Virus record (IMG/VR): IMGVR_UViG_3300007609_001696
Coordinates: 1 to 64,000 of that record
Source: a virus
DNA: 64,000 nt
Direction: 5' to 3' (one strand)
The notes under the pieces were generated by a model that was given only the letters and a program-made list of their open reading frames with translations, was not told where the DNA came from and searched no databases. Shown here piece by piece: positions 1 through 9,031 of this stretch. Each line of letters opens with the position of its first letter. Positions within the stretch are counted from its first letter, which is position 1. Both the position numbers and the translations under genes were made by a program.

Positions 1-1
1 C

Positions 2-703
2 GGTGGCGAGCCTCTCATGTACGAACAGCACTGGCAATACATGAAGCGTATTATAGAACTTGGTGACGGTCCAGGATTATATGCTAGATATAACACTAAT
101 TTAAGTAGAGTCAATTACAAAGGCATCAATTTATACAACGATATATTGGCAAACATACGAGATTGGGAAATATGCGCTAGCATCGACGGCACTAACGAAA
201 TTGGCGAGTATGTGAGAACTGGCTTGAATTACAAGCAGTGGTTAGATAATTATCTTGCCGGAGTTGAATTTCAGCAACGTCCTAGTCAAATGCGGTTAGA
301 CTATACAATTACTTTACCAGGCTTGTTTGACGCGGTAAATATGTTTAAGTTAAGCAAACAAACCAACACACAGCTTCTAACTAAAATTACTTTCACATTT
401 AGTCCTGATGTAGCTATGAGTCCGTTGTTGTTACCAAGAGAAATACTTGATCCAATTGTGGATGATATATTACAACAGTGCAAAGATGCATCATGGAAGC
501 AACAACCGTTAATAGACACTTTGAATCAGCTTAAATCTAGACAAACTACACAAGAACAATGGCCCGAACAGTACAAGAAAGGCTGGCAAGATGCCAAAAG
601 AAAAGTTGAAAGATTGGAAAGCATACGAAAAGATAGCTTGACGTTAAGCAACATATTAGAAAGGAATAAATCAGCATATGAATGGTGGACCAGAATTGCC
701 TGA
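2..703 (+). CDS. Radical SAM protein, C-terminal part (5' end outside window)
   Basis: The reading frame is open from the first base and begins with Gly-Gly-Glu-Pro, the GGEP motif that contacts the SAM amino group in radical-SAM enzymes. It is followed by a segment YNTN...WEICASIDG...YVRTG that matches the strand-5/6 part of the radical-SAM barrel. The same order of motifs occurs in the complete radical-SAM gene at 45657-46826 (INTNG...ICISLEG...YLRHP), so the two are probably paralogues. The CxxxCxxC cluster motif must lie upstream of the window. The last 100 residues are charged and helical. The gene overlaps the next one by 26 bp. The substrate is unknown; the neighbours suggest cell-surface or glycan chemistry. 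The first in-frame ATG (17) is not a real start. Confidence 0.72.
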   Translation, partial: GGEPLMYEQHWQYMKRIIELGDGPGLYARYNTNLSRVNYKGINLYNDILANIRDWEICASIDGTNEIGEYVRTGLNYKQWLDNYLAGVEFQQRPSQMRLDYTITLPGLFDAVNMFKLSKQTNTQLLTKITFTFSPDVAMSPLLLPREILDPIVDDILQQCKDASWKQQPLIDTLNQLKSRQTTQEQWPEQYKKGWQDAKRKVERLESIRKDSLTLSNILERNKSAYEWWTRIA

Positions 704-1883
704 GGTACAAGTAACTCTGCGAAATGTAAAAAATAAAAACGATTATCTAACATATTTTATTAAACCAGATAATTCTTGTTTAGCAAAAGATTGGGTCGAA
801 GCACTAAAAGATTTGTTGCGAAAAGGAAACCCTATAGAAAAAAATTATTGTTTTATGGGATTCCCTTACAGTCAAAGAACTGTTCCGTATTTGTGCGGAA
901 AACTTAATAATTATATTTTTACTATTAACAGTTTTAATCAAACAAATACATGGCAGGAAGCAGGATTAGATCCTTACGTTATAGAAGAACATTTTTCAGA
1001 AGAGTCGGTAAGATTCTCTGCAAATTACCCAAAAGGTCCAGCAGACAATAACGACGAAAGCAAAACTTTAGGGTTACGATTAAAGCATGCCATGATGAAT
1101 AATCTGCATCTTCACTTTGAAAGATTGCAAGGGCAAGTATGGAATCTTAGTCCTTATTATAAACTAGCAAATTACGAAACTAAGTTTGCAATTCGTCAGC
1201 TTAATAATTTATGCCATGAATTAGAAAATAGAATACTAAGTGATAGAAAATTTGAGATTGAACCAAAATGGACCAGACCTAGTCAAATTACCACTTTTTT
1301 GCAGGCTCCTAGATTTGAACTAAAAGACGATCACAGAAAAGGATTTGTAGAAAATGGGTATGATAGAGAGTTTGGCAAAGTTTATATGCATTGGACACAG
1401 ATAGGGAAAACCTTGTTTGAAGTATGGAGAGACGAAGGTGCTCCGAATCTCAGTGTAGGAACTGATCCAACAGACATTACAATTGGCTCGGGCGCAACAA
1501 GCGAAGCAATAAACAGTCTAAAGTATTACAGTGGCGAGTTTGATGTTGAATGGGCCAAGACTATTAAATATGGACAGTACAGTTGGTACGACGAAGAAAT
1601 GGATAATTATTACAATTGGCTTAAATCTAACAATGTAGATATTAGCAATCCACATCTTAGTCTCGGATATTTGCCTATTGCTAGCGTAGACTTGCAGAAA
1701 AGTTTCGGAACACAAGACGAAAAAGAAATTTGGAGTATAATGGGAGATTATTTAGATATCTATTCAATACAAGTCGACGATGTTGAAAATATTTATCCTG
1801 ACAGCTGGGCAGATGACGATGCCGACGAAAAGCAAATAAAATTTATGAGTACCGGGTATGACTACTCTAGTAGCGGGCGGTGA
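678..1883 (+). CDS. Hypothetical protein, 401 aa
   Basis: I do not recognise this protein. It starts inside the end of the radical-SAM gene (26 bp overlap) and overlaps the following SGNH gene by 26 bp, so it belongs to the same + strand operon. It has no signal peptide, membrane segment or repeats. It is rich in aromatic residues (many W, Y and F) and has an acidic C-terminal stretch near residue 380 (WADDDADEKQ). A histidine/asparagine-rich patch near residues 140-150 (MMNNLHLHFERLQ) could be a binding site, but that is only a guess. Position suggests a partner of the radical-SAM, SGNH and carbamoyltransferase products. Confidence 0.75.
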   Translation: MNGGPELPEVQVTLRNVKNKNDYLTYFIKPDNSCLAKDWVEALKDLLRKGNPIEKNYCFMGFPYSQRTVPYLCGKLNNYIFTINSFNQTNTWQEAGLDPYVIEEHFSEESVRFSANYPKGPADNNDESKTLGLRLKHAMMNNLHLHFERLQGQVWNLSPYYKLANYETKFAIRQLNNLCHELENRILSDRKFEIEPKWTRPSQITTFLQAPRFELKDDHRKGFVENGYDREFGKVYMHWTQIGKTLFEVWRDEGAPNLSVGTDPTDITIGSGATSEAINSLKYYSGEFDVEWAKTIKYGQYSWYDEEMDNYYNWLKSNNVDISNPHLSLGYLPIASVDLQKSFGTQDEKEIWSIMGDYLDIYSIQVDDVENIYPDSWADDDADEKQIKFMSTGYDYSSSGR

Positions 1884-2631
1884 TAGCTTTACATTTGGGT
1901 GCGAACTCAAGGACGATTGGCCCGGGCCGAGTTCAAATGCCTGGTGTAATTTAGTAGCCCAACAAAACAACTGGCAATGCGTAAACACAGCACTAGGCGG
2001 ATCTAGTAATAGCAGTATTGCTAGAAAAGTTTTAAACACATGCGAACGTAATAAGAATCAAAATATCTTTGTGTGTGTAATGTGGAGTTTTCCGTCCCGT
2101 TATGAGTTTAGATTTACCTATGATACCAACAATAGAGAGTCGCCGTGGAAAAGTGTTAACCCATGGGATTTGGAAACATACGAACAAAAAATCAAACAAG
2201 TAAATATGCAGGGGAGTGCCACACATAGAGATTTTAAGCAAAACAGCGATTTTCTTAAAAGTAGTGGCATGCGCGATTTTCTACAACATTTTTACAAGCA
2301 TGTAGGTAGCAGCGACGTATATGAGTACTATCAGACCTACAAGGAAATTGTGTTTTTACAAAATTTTTGTAAAACTCAAAATATTCCTTATTTGTTTAGT
2401 ATTTGCGATAATACTACATTGAATCATTCGTGCAATGACAGTAATGTTGATGCATTGTATGACTGTATAGACTTTGATAATTTCTTTTTGTTTTGTAATA
2501 ATTTAGGGTTTGACCAGTGGGCATGGGAAAACAGATATGCTAGGGGAGATTTTCATCCTTTAGAACAAGCGCACCAAGATGCAGCAATTTTAATAGGGGA
2601 ACGTGTACGTGAAGTACTTAACAAAAATTAA
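1858..2631 (+). CDS. SGNH/GDSL hydrolase-like protein
   Basis: The N terminus carries block I of SGNH hydrolases, GGDSFTFG (residues 7-14, nucleophile Ser10). A Gly/Asn-rich block II follows (ALGGSSNSSIAR, about 44-55), and near the C terminus there is a D-x-H pair in DFHPLEQAHQ that fits block V. These enzymes remove acyl or other ester groups, often from carbohydrates. The protein lacks a signal peptide, so it probably acts in the cytoplasm. It is one of three such proteins in the window (also 2728-3390 and 16952-17629) and is more similar to the next gene than to the third. Substrate unknown; the adjacent carbamoyltransferase and glycosyltransferase-like genes suggest a sugar. Confidence 0.68.
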   Translation: MTTLVAGGDSFTFGCELKDDWPGPSSNAWCNLVAQQNNWQCVNTALGGSSNSSIARKVLNTCERNKNQNIFVCVMWSFPSRYEFRFTYDTNNRESPWKSVNPWDLETYEQKIKQVNMQGSATHRDFKQNSDFLKSSGMRDFLQHFYKHVGSSDVYEYYQTYKEIVFLQNFCKTQNIPYLFSICDNTTLNHSCNDSNVDALYDCIDFDNFFLFCNNLGFDQWAWENRYARGDFHPLEQAHQDAAILIGERVREVLNKN

Positions 2632-2727
2632 AGACATTGTATTATGGCCATACAGAAAAATTCGCCTAGAAATACAATACAGAAAACGACTCAAAGAACT
2701 CAAAAAAAGAGATCCATTTATATACAA

Positions 2728-3390
2728 ATGATATTGTGTTTGGGTGATAGTTTTACCTTTGGTGAAGAATTAAAAAATCCAGCCAGGTCGGCATGGCCAG
2801 CATTATTGAGCAAACTCACTGGTATGCCTGTTGAAAATCAAGGCATGCCTGGCTCTGGAAACCATCGATTGATCAAAGAGTTGATAAATTCTTTTACCTC
2901 TAAAAAGCCACTTACAGCAGTAATTATTTGCTGGACCAGTGCACACCGGCAGGAGCATGCAGATCAAGCAGGAGCATTTGATATTTGGCCAGGATGCAGT
3001 GGCAGAACTTTTACCAGCATTGACACAGTGCACAGAAAACAGCTGATCAAATACATCACAGAATACCACAACGATGTGTACGATTACAGAAATTGGCTCA
3101 GGCAAGTCTACACAGCACAAATATTATGCGAGTCCAATGGTGTTCCTTATGTATTCTTTAATGCCTACGGCAATGAAATTTTAAATAAAAAATACATGGA
3201 AAATGTAGAAAATAAACATCTAATAGAAAGTGTAAACACACAACACTTTGTAGGATGGCCATACCAGGGCATAGTAGAATGGGTTTACGATTTGCCCAAA
3301 GGACCAGGCGGCCACACCCTAGAGCAAGGCCATCAACTGATAGCGGAAAAAATATATGAACATATTAGGAATCAGCACTGGGTTTCATGA
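2728..3390 (+). CDS. SGNH/GDSL hydrolase-like protein
   Basis: This is a paralogue of the preceding gene: MILCLGDSFTFGEEL gives block I, NQGMPGSGNHRLI gives block II and GGHTLEQGHQLIAEKI gives the C-terminal His block. I chose the ATG at 2728 because it puts the GDSF motif a few residues from the N terminus, as in its neighbour. An ATG at 2644 is in frame but would add 28 basic, low-complexity residues. The end overlaps the carbamoyltransferase start by 35 bp. Likely an esterase or acyl transferase; the substrate cannot be told from sequence. Confidence 0.66.
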   Translation: MILCLGDSFTFGEELKNPARSAWPALLSKLTGMPVENQGMPGSGNHRLIKELINSFTSKKPLTAVIICWTSAHRQEHADQAGAFDIWPGCSGRTFTSIDTVHRKQLIKYITEYHNDVYDYRNWLRQVYTAQILCESNGVPYVFFNAYGNEILNKKYMENVENKHLIESVNTQHFVGWPYQGIVEWVYDLPKGPGGHTLEQGHQLIAEKIYEHIRNQHWVS

Positions 3391-4843
3391 TGCTGGTGTA
3401 GCGGTTGTTGATTACAACGGCAGAATACTTTTTGCTGCACACAGTGAGAGATACAGCAAACAAAAACACGACAAGTACCTCAATCAACAAATACTCAGTC
3501 AAGCATCTGATTATGGAGAAATTCACAAAGTTGCTTACTATGAAATTCCGTGGCTAAAAAAGACCAGAGAAATTTATGCCGGACAGGGATTTGCTAACGG
3601 TAGTTGCCTCAGTGCAAAGTCGGCATTACATCAACAAGGTATAGATTTTTCTCAGTCTATATCAGAGTGGCCCCACCACATGACACATGCTGCTGCTGGG
3701 TTTCAAACAAGCCCATTCAATGAAGCAACTTGTGTGGTAATAGACGCAATTGGTGAATGGGATACAATTAGTATATGGGATGCTAAGTATGATGCCGATG
3801 GAGTAGCACAATACACCAAATTATATAGTCGCCAGTATCCTCATAGTTTAGGCTTGTTGTACAGTGCAATCACTGACTACATAGGATTAAGGCCGATGGA
3901 TGAAGAGTATATTACGATGGGCATGGCCGGCTGGGGCGCTCCGGTACATGTGGAAAAAATTCGAAAAGATTTTATACAAAACAGCAAAAACTTTACCCTC
4001 AAGCAAAATCTGCACGTAGGCATACCAGAAGAGTGGTTCGGAGAAGCTACACCAGAAGATCTAGCAGCAAGTGTTCAGCAAATAGCTGAGGAGGAAATAG
4101 CAAACGTGATGTCTGTGGCTCAACGTAAGGGTCGTAGTGCGAATCTTGTGTACATGGGCGGTGTTGCCCTAAACTGTGTTGCAAACAGCAAAATAGCACC
4201 GCTTTGGGACGATATATGGATAATGCCAAACCCAGGGGATTGCGGCAGTAGTTTAGGCGCGGCTGCACTTGAGTATGGTAAAAAACTCAATTGGACTACC
4301 CCTTATCTTGGAACTGAAATCAAGGGGCCTTACCCTGTGGGCAAGTTGGTCAAAGAGTTGAAAAAAAATCAAATTGCAGGTGTTGCCAACGGAAGAGCAG
4401 AATTTGGACCAAGAGCACTAGGAAATAGAAGTTTGTTGGCTGATCCGAGAGGTCCGCACATCAAAGACCGTGTCAACGAAATCAAGCGTAGGCAAAAGTT
4501 TAGACCGTTTGCGCCTGTGATTCTCGAAGAACATGCTGCAGATTATTTTGAAATGCCCGTAGAAAAATCTCCATATATGCAGTTTGTGGCCCGGGTCAAA
4601 GATCCAGAAAGTTTTCCTGCTATAACGCACATAGACGGAACTGCTCGAGTACAAACAGTAGGCCGATCAGAATCGGGCACTGGTATACGTCAGCTCTTAG
4701 AAGTTTGGTATCGAGAAACCGGATGCCCTATGTTGTTGAACACAAGTTTAAACATTCGTGGGGAGCCTATAGTCGACACTGAACAAGATGCTGCAAAATG
4801 GACAGCACAGTATAGTGTGCCTGTGTTTACCACAGAGCTTTAA
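3356..4843 (+). CDS. Carbamoyltransferase (NodU/CmcH family)
   Basis: The N-terminal Kae1-like ATPase domain opens with ILGISTGFHDAGVAVVD and contains the metal-binding HHMTHAAAGF near residue 105 and GGVALNCVANS near 265. The C-terminal domain holds the family signature EFGPRALGNRSLLADPR (about 350-366). Such enzymes transfer a carbamoyl group from carbamoyl phosphate, through an adenylate, to hydroxyl groups of sugars or antibiotics. The 495-aa length is slightly short for the family. It closes a + strand run of radical-SAM, unknown, SGNH and SGNH genes, so it may decorate the same molecule. Phage homologues are known from T4-like marine phages; the acceptor is unknown. It ends convergently with the next gene, overlapping by 4 bp. 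Confidence 0.9.
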   Translation: MNILGISTGFHDAGVAVVDYNGRILFAAHSERYSKQKHDKYLNQQILSQASDYGEIHKVAYYEIPWLKKTREIYAGQGFANGSCLSAKSALHQQGIDFSQSISEWPHHMTHAAAGFQTSPFNEATCVVIDAIGEWDTISIWDAKYDADGVAQYTKLYSRQYPHSLGLLYSAITDYIGLRPMDEEYITMGMAGWGAPVHVEKIRKDFIQNSKNFTLKQNLHVGIPEEWFGEATPEDLAASVQQIAEEEIANVMSVAQRKGRSANLVYMGGVALNCVANSKIAPLWDDIWIMPNPGDCGSSLGAAALEYGKKLNWTTPYLGTEIKGPYPVGKLVKELKKNQIAGVANGRAEFGPRALGNRSLLADPRGPHIKDRVNEIKRRQKFRPFAPVILEEHAADYFEMPVEKSPYMQFVARVKDPESFPAITHIDGTARVQTVGRSESGTGIRQLLEVWYRETGCPMLLNTSLNIRGEPIVDTEQDAAKWTAQYSVPVFTTEL

Positions 4844-5907
4844 ATTTTAGCTATTGCAATTTCAAGATTGGTAAACAACTCGTTGACCAGTCGTTCTTGC
4901 AAGCCGTCACTAAACACATGGTGTTGATTGTATTCTAATACGCCCTGTATTACATTGTATCTATCTTTTAGATCGTCGATGTTTAATTCGCCCACTGATT
5001 TTATCACCTTTAAAACTTTTTGATATCTACTTGCATGACTTACGTCATTGTCGTAGCTTTCGTTCCACAATCCGTGATAGGTCTCAAATCCATAGTCGTG
5101 CAGGGTATTGAGCGTGTTGGGTGTGCCTAAAACCACAAACGGCATGCCCAACACAAACGGTTTGAGAGTTTTTTCAGTGATATAATTTTCTTTGTAGTCA
5201 AACACAGTTTCTGTGACTATGTTCATAAAGCATTGTTTGGCATATTTGTTTTCTATGTAAAAACTTTGCTGTGTGTTGTCGTCCAGCACCAATGGCAACG
5301 TTTCTGCGGCTTGTGCAACATTGTGATGCTGACAGTCGTAGTCTGTGCAACTTTCCTCAAAGGTTCTTCCTGTGTAAGCGTCTTGCTCAGGGAAGCTAAA
5401 AAGACTGTTTTTTAACAAGTCTTTGTCGACTATGTCGCACAATAGCCATCTACGATGCGGCCGCGGCCCGTCAAACAATCTGTTTAAACTGTAAAAATGA
5501 TAGTTTATATCTGCTTTTTGTTTTATTAGTGGATTGTGCTTGTATCCTCGATACCAATCTTGTGCTACAATGCCATGAAAGAAGAAATATACCGGTGTCC
5601 AGTTGTATTTTTCTATGTATTGAGATAAATTTACACCCCATCGTTGCGTAGTAATAAGTACTACACGAGATCCCCACTCTTTGAATAATTCGCCATAATG
5701 ATCTAAAAATGGAACACTTGCAAAAATTGGCTCTTGATCGTATACTAAAAATACCACATCTGGTACATCTACTGTGCTTTCAAACGCAACTTGATCAGGC
5801 GAGCTGGATCCAAAAGGATATGGATAAACCAGTGCTGGGTTTAGATGTCTATGATTTTCAAAAATATAATCTTTAAGAGTAAGGTAAAATTGGTCTAAAT
5901 TAAACAT
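4840..5907 (-). CDS. GT10-like (fucosyltransferase-like) glycosyltransferase, paralogue A
   Basis: The C-terminal third contains IVTETVF...YITEKTLKPFVLGMPFVV and a following WNESYD, about residues 230-300. This resembles the donor-binding E...ITEK(L/T)...G.PVV.G motif of GT10 family fucosyltransferases. Two further proteins in the window share the pattern (44477-45646 and 51210-52436). An N-x-L-x-x-x-x-R-x-H-R segment near 150 is also shared with the third copy. Its start codon overlaps that of the divergent repeat-protein gene inside a CATG at 5905-5908. The assignment as glycosyltransferase is inference from the motif; sugar and acceptor are unknown. Confidence 0.6.
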   Translation of the reverse strand: MFNLDQFYLTLKDYIFENHRHLNPALVYPYPFGSSSPDQVAFESTVDVPDVVFLVYDQEPIFASVPFLDHYGELFKEWGSRVVLITTQRWGVNLSQYIEKYNWTPVYFFFHGIVAQDWYRGYKHNPLIKQKADINYHFYSLNRLFDGPRPHRRWLLCDIVDKDLLKNSLFSFPEQDAYTGRTFEESCTDYDCQHHNVAQAAETLPLVLDDNTQQSFYIENKYAKQCFMNIVTETVFDYKENYITEKTLKPFVLGMPFVVLGTPNTLNTLHDYGFETYHGLWNESYDNDVSHASRYQKVLKVIKSVGELNIDDLKDRYNVIQGVLEYNQHHVFSDGLQERLVNELFTNLEIAIAKI

Positions 5908-8900
5908 GTTTGATGTATTTTATTACGGAAAGAAACCTGATATATTCAGTTTCGAACAATATGCCGAAACTTTGGCACAGGCACAAGAATTATCAAAAAC
6001 TGAACGCTTTTGGTATATTTATGGCGGAAACGACTACTCAAATTTTAATTTTAATGTGATACCTCCTAGTTGGGAATGGAATCATGTGTATGTGTACGGC
6101 AGTCAATGGCAAAAAGATGGCGGTGTGTATCTTGCCTGCAAATGGGATATTGGTCCTTACAACTATAGACAAGAACAACGTGTAAAACGTTTGCCGTGTC
6201 AGGATTTTTGGCAGATACCAATAGATATTGAAGATTTTGATTTTAGCTGGCACCCAGATCCGCAGGAAAAATTTATTCACATATTTGGTACTCAATGGCA
6301 ACAAAGTGGCGGCCCTGAATACCACACACCTGGTGCAGACGAATACAAATTCGAAGCTGTGCAGCGTGCTACGGCGTTGCCCAACAAAAACCATTGGTAC
6401 ATATCTGATAATATTGATACCAGTGCATTTGACTTTAGTTGGCATCCAAGATCTGATGAAAAATTTATTCATGTGTTTGGCACTCAATGGCAACCTGATG
6501 GCGGCCCTGAATATCGCACACCTGGTGCCAGCAAGAAGAAATATGAAATAAGTCAAAAAGCCACAGCAAAATCAAACAAACAACACTGGCACATACCTAA
6601 CAACATAGATGTCAGTACATTTGACTTTAGTTGGCATCCAAGATCTGATGAAAAATTTATTCATGTGTTTGGAACACAATGGCAACCTGATGGTGGTCCT
6701 GAATATCACACACCTGGTGCCACTGAACTCAAGTACGAAATATCCCAGAAAGCCACTGCAACGACAGATACCAAAAATTGGCATATACCCGACAATATTG
6801 ACACAAGTGGGTTTGACTTCTCATGGCACCCAAGATCAGATGAAAAATTTGTACACATTTTTGGCACTCAGTGGCAACCAGATGGAGGACCTGAGTATCA
6901 TACGCCAGGTGCTAGTGAACTCAAGTATGAAACTTCACAAAAAGCCATTGCTCGGCCTGTTCTGGACAACTGGCATGTGCCAGACTACATTGATCTAGAC
7001 AAGTTTGACTTTTCGTGGCATCCAAGGTCAGATGAAAAATTTATTCATGTATTCGGCACTCAGTGGCACAACAGTGGCGGTCCAGAGTATAGAACCACTG
7101 ACGCAACTGAAATAAAATTTGAGAACACACAACGAGCTGTGAGTATGCCGCAAAAAGACCGTTGGGAAATACCCGAGCATGCCGACATTGATAATTTTGA
7201 TTTCAGTTGGCATCCACCAAGAGGCGAAAGTTATGTGCATGTGTTTGGCAGTCAGTGGGCAAGAGATGTAGGTCCAAAATATGTTAGTCCCGGCAGCAAC
7301 AACAAAAAATATGAAACAGCACAGGTAGTAAAAGGCAAAATTACCACTGATATCTTTGTGATTGACCAATTCAACAGCAATAACACAACTAGTTATCAAA
7401 GTGTAAAATCGCAATATCCTGATGCCAAAAAAACCCGCGGGGTGGGCAATTGGGCCAGCATTATCAAAAAAGCCTGCGAAGCCAGCTCCAGTGATTTTGT
7501 GTGGGTTGTTAGCAGTGACTATGACTACACAGATTTTGATTTTGGCTGGTATCCCGAAACATGGCAAAGCAACATGATTCATGTGTTTGGTAGCAAGTAC
7601 CAAAAATGGGCTAATATATTCAGAGTTCCTCGTTGGGAATTTTTAAGATTGTCGCAATGGTTTGATGATATTAAGAATTTTCCTGAACTTAATTTTGTCG
7701 ACGACCAGAAAGTTAAACTGTTTGACGACAACAGAGAAATATGGTGGATTGATCACAGCAATAAATCAAGAGTACTGCGTAAAAATCACAAAATTGTAAG
7801 ATTTTTTGAAAGTTATTTGGAAACGATCAAACGAATAGTAGCCCGCACAGATCAAGAGTACATTTGGGTCACCAGCAGTTTGTGTGATTATAGTCAGTTT
7901 GATTTTGGTTGGGAGCCAGAACCTTGGCAACAAAATATGCTACATGTGTTTCCAAGCAATGAACAAAAATTTGGTGACACATTCTATGTGCCAGTAGCAG
8001 AGTTTCAAAAACAATCTGCAGATTTAAAATTACTTGACTGGTTTGACACTGTAAATTATGTTAAAGATCAAACAGTAGACCGAGTAGTAGCGCCAATTGA
8101 GTACTACAGTGGTTGTTTAACTGAAGCTGTAAAAAATTATAATTTTGTAGAGCCATACGTTAAGTTTATTCACAAATCAATACCAGCAATCGAGCCTTCT
8201 TCTGAGTCTTACTTGGTAACACCGTCAATTTGGCGCCCTCAAGACCGCGCTGTACACGCTTTTAACAACGGTGCTGCATGCTTGATACCAAAAGATGCTA
8301 AAAAGGCAATTAAGAGCCAGATTTATGATTATGACTATATATTGCGTCACAAAACTGAAAAATTTGTGGAAAAACCACTAGATGTTGTGTTTATTGCCAA
8401 TGGTGAAAAAAATTCTCAAAAGCACGAACAAAAATTAAAGGATCTAGTTCCTAGAGCAAAATCTAGTAAAAATGTACAAGGAAGAATGCAGGCTTACAAA
8501 GCCGCGGCTGAGTTAAGCAAAACTGAATGGTTTTTTGCAGTTTTTGCTAAGTGTGATGTGAATCCTTATTTTGATTTCAATTGGCATCCGGATAGACTAC
8601 AGGCGGATAAGCACTATATTTTTCATGCATACAATCCTATAAATGATCTCACATATGGACATATGTCTGTTATTGCCTATCATAGAGATACAATTTTAAA
8701 CACCAAAGAATGGCACAGTGATGTTACTCTTAGTGGTTTACACGAAGTAGTTCCTATGTTGAGTTGTACAGCAGTTTATGACGAAGACAAATATGCAGTA
8801 TGGAGAACAGCATTTAGGGAAACAATCAAGTTGTCTGCTCTGCAGGACATTGAAAGTACATACAGATTAGAAAAATGGCTTACAGTAGGCAATGGGGATC

Positions 8901-9031
8901 TAGGAGATTATAGTTTGCTTGGTGCAAAGCACGGAGTAGAATACTACAAAAACAACAAAGATGACATGGATGCTTTGCAGAAGCCTGCAGAATGGAAATG
9001 GTGCATGCAGTATTATAAGTCTAAGGTTTAA
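5906..9031 (+). CDS. Large modular repeat protein with GT-A-like fragments
   Basis: The 1041-aa protein consists mainly of a repeated module. The core is (F/W)xI...D...FDFSWHPRSDEK followed by FIHVFGTQWQPDGGPEY. Six copies follow each other with an exact 64-aa period (about residues 90-490). More divergent versions occur at the N terminus (YIYGGNDYSNFNF) and twice beyond residue 510 (WVVSSDYDYTDFDFGW, WVTSSLCDYSQFDFGW), and once more near 890 (FFAVFAKCDVNPYFDF). The divergent copies follow helices resembling the acceptor part of GT-A glycosyltransferases, and the DYDY/CDY region sits where a DxD metal site would be. I infer a protein built by duplication of a glycosyltransferase-like fragment. 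There is no signal peptide. Function unknown. Confidence 0.75.
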   Translation: MFDVFYYGKKPDIFSFEQYAETLAQAQELSKTERFWYIYGGNDYSNFNFNVIPPSWEWNHVYVYGSQWQKDGGVYLACKWDIGPYNYRQEQRVKRLPCQDFWQIPIDIEDFDFSWHPDPQEKFIHIFGTQWQQSGGPEYHTPGADEYKFEAVQRATALPNKNHWYISDNIDTSAFDFSWHPRSDEKFIHVFGTQWQPDGGPEYRTPGASKKKYEISQKATAKSNKQHWHIPNNIDVSTFDFSWHPRSDEKFIHVFGTQWQPDGGPEYHTPGATELKYEISQKATATTDTKNWHIPDNIDTSGFDFSWHPRSDEKFVHIFGTQWQPDGGPEYHTPGASELKYETSQKAIARPVLDNWHVPDYIDLDKFDFSWHPRSDEKFIHVFGTQWHNSGGPEYRTTDATEIKFENTQRAVSMPQKDRWEIPEHADIDNFDFSWHPPRGESYVHVFGSQWARDVGPKYVSPGSNNKKYETAQVVKGKITTDIFVIDQFNSNNTTSYQSVKSQYPDAKKTRGVGNWASIIKKACEASSSDFVWVVSSDYDYTDFDFGWYPETWQSNMIHVFGSKYQKWANIFRVPRWEFLRLSQWFDDIKNFPELNFVDDQKVKLFDDNREIWWIDHSNKSRVLRKNHKIVRFFESYLETIKRIVARTDQEYIWVTSSLCDYSQFDFGWEPEPWQQNMLHVFPSNEQKFGDTFYVPVAEFQKQSADLKLLDWFDTVNYVKDQTVDRVVAPIEYYSGCLTEAVKNYNFVEPYVKFIHKSIPAIEPSSESYLVTPSIWRPQDRAVHAFNNGAACLIPKDAKKAIKSQIYDYDYILRHKTEKFVEKPLDVVFIANGEKNSQKHEQKLKDLVPRAKSSKNVQGRMQAYKAAAELSKTEWFFAVFAKCDVNPYFDFNWHPDRLQADKHYIFHAYNPINDLTYGHMSVIAYHRDTILNTKEWHSDVTLSGLHEVVPMLSCTAVYDEDKYAVWRTAFRETIKLSALQDIESTYRLEKWLTVGNGDLGDYSLLGAKHGVEYYKNNKDDMDALQKPAEWKWCMQYYKSKV
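6236..7387 (+). repeat. Six in-frame 192-bp tandem repeat units
   Basis: Units begin at 6236, 6428, 6620, 6812, 7004 and 7196, each at the TTT codon of the Phe-Asp-Phe-Ser-Trp-His-Pro core, giving an exact 192-bp period. Units two to four are almost identical at the DNA level over the first 50 bases, which indicates recent duplication or ongoing gene conversion. The outer units are more divergent. Confidence 0.93.

Noticed and set aside
2644-2727. Longer N terminus of the second SGNH gene
   Set aside because: The added 28 residues are basic and low-complexity and would move the nucleophile motif away from the N terminus, unlike the paralogue.
6038-6998. Overlapping ORFs on both strands in the repeat protein
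   Set aside because: They follow the 192-bp repeat in other frames and have no coding signals of their own.
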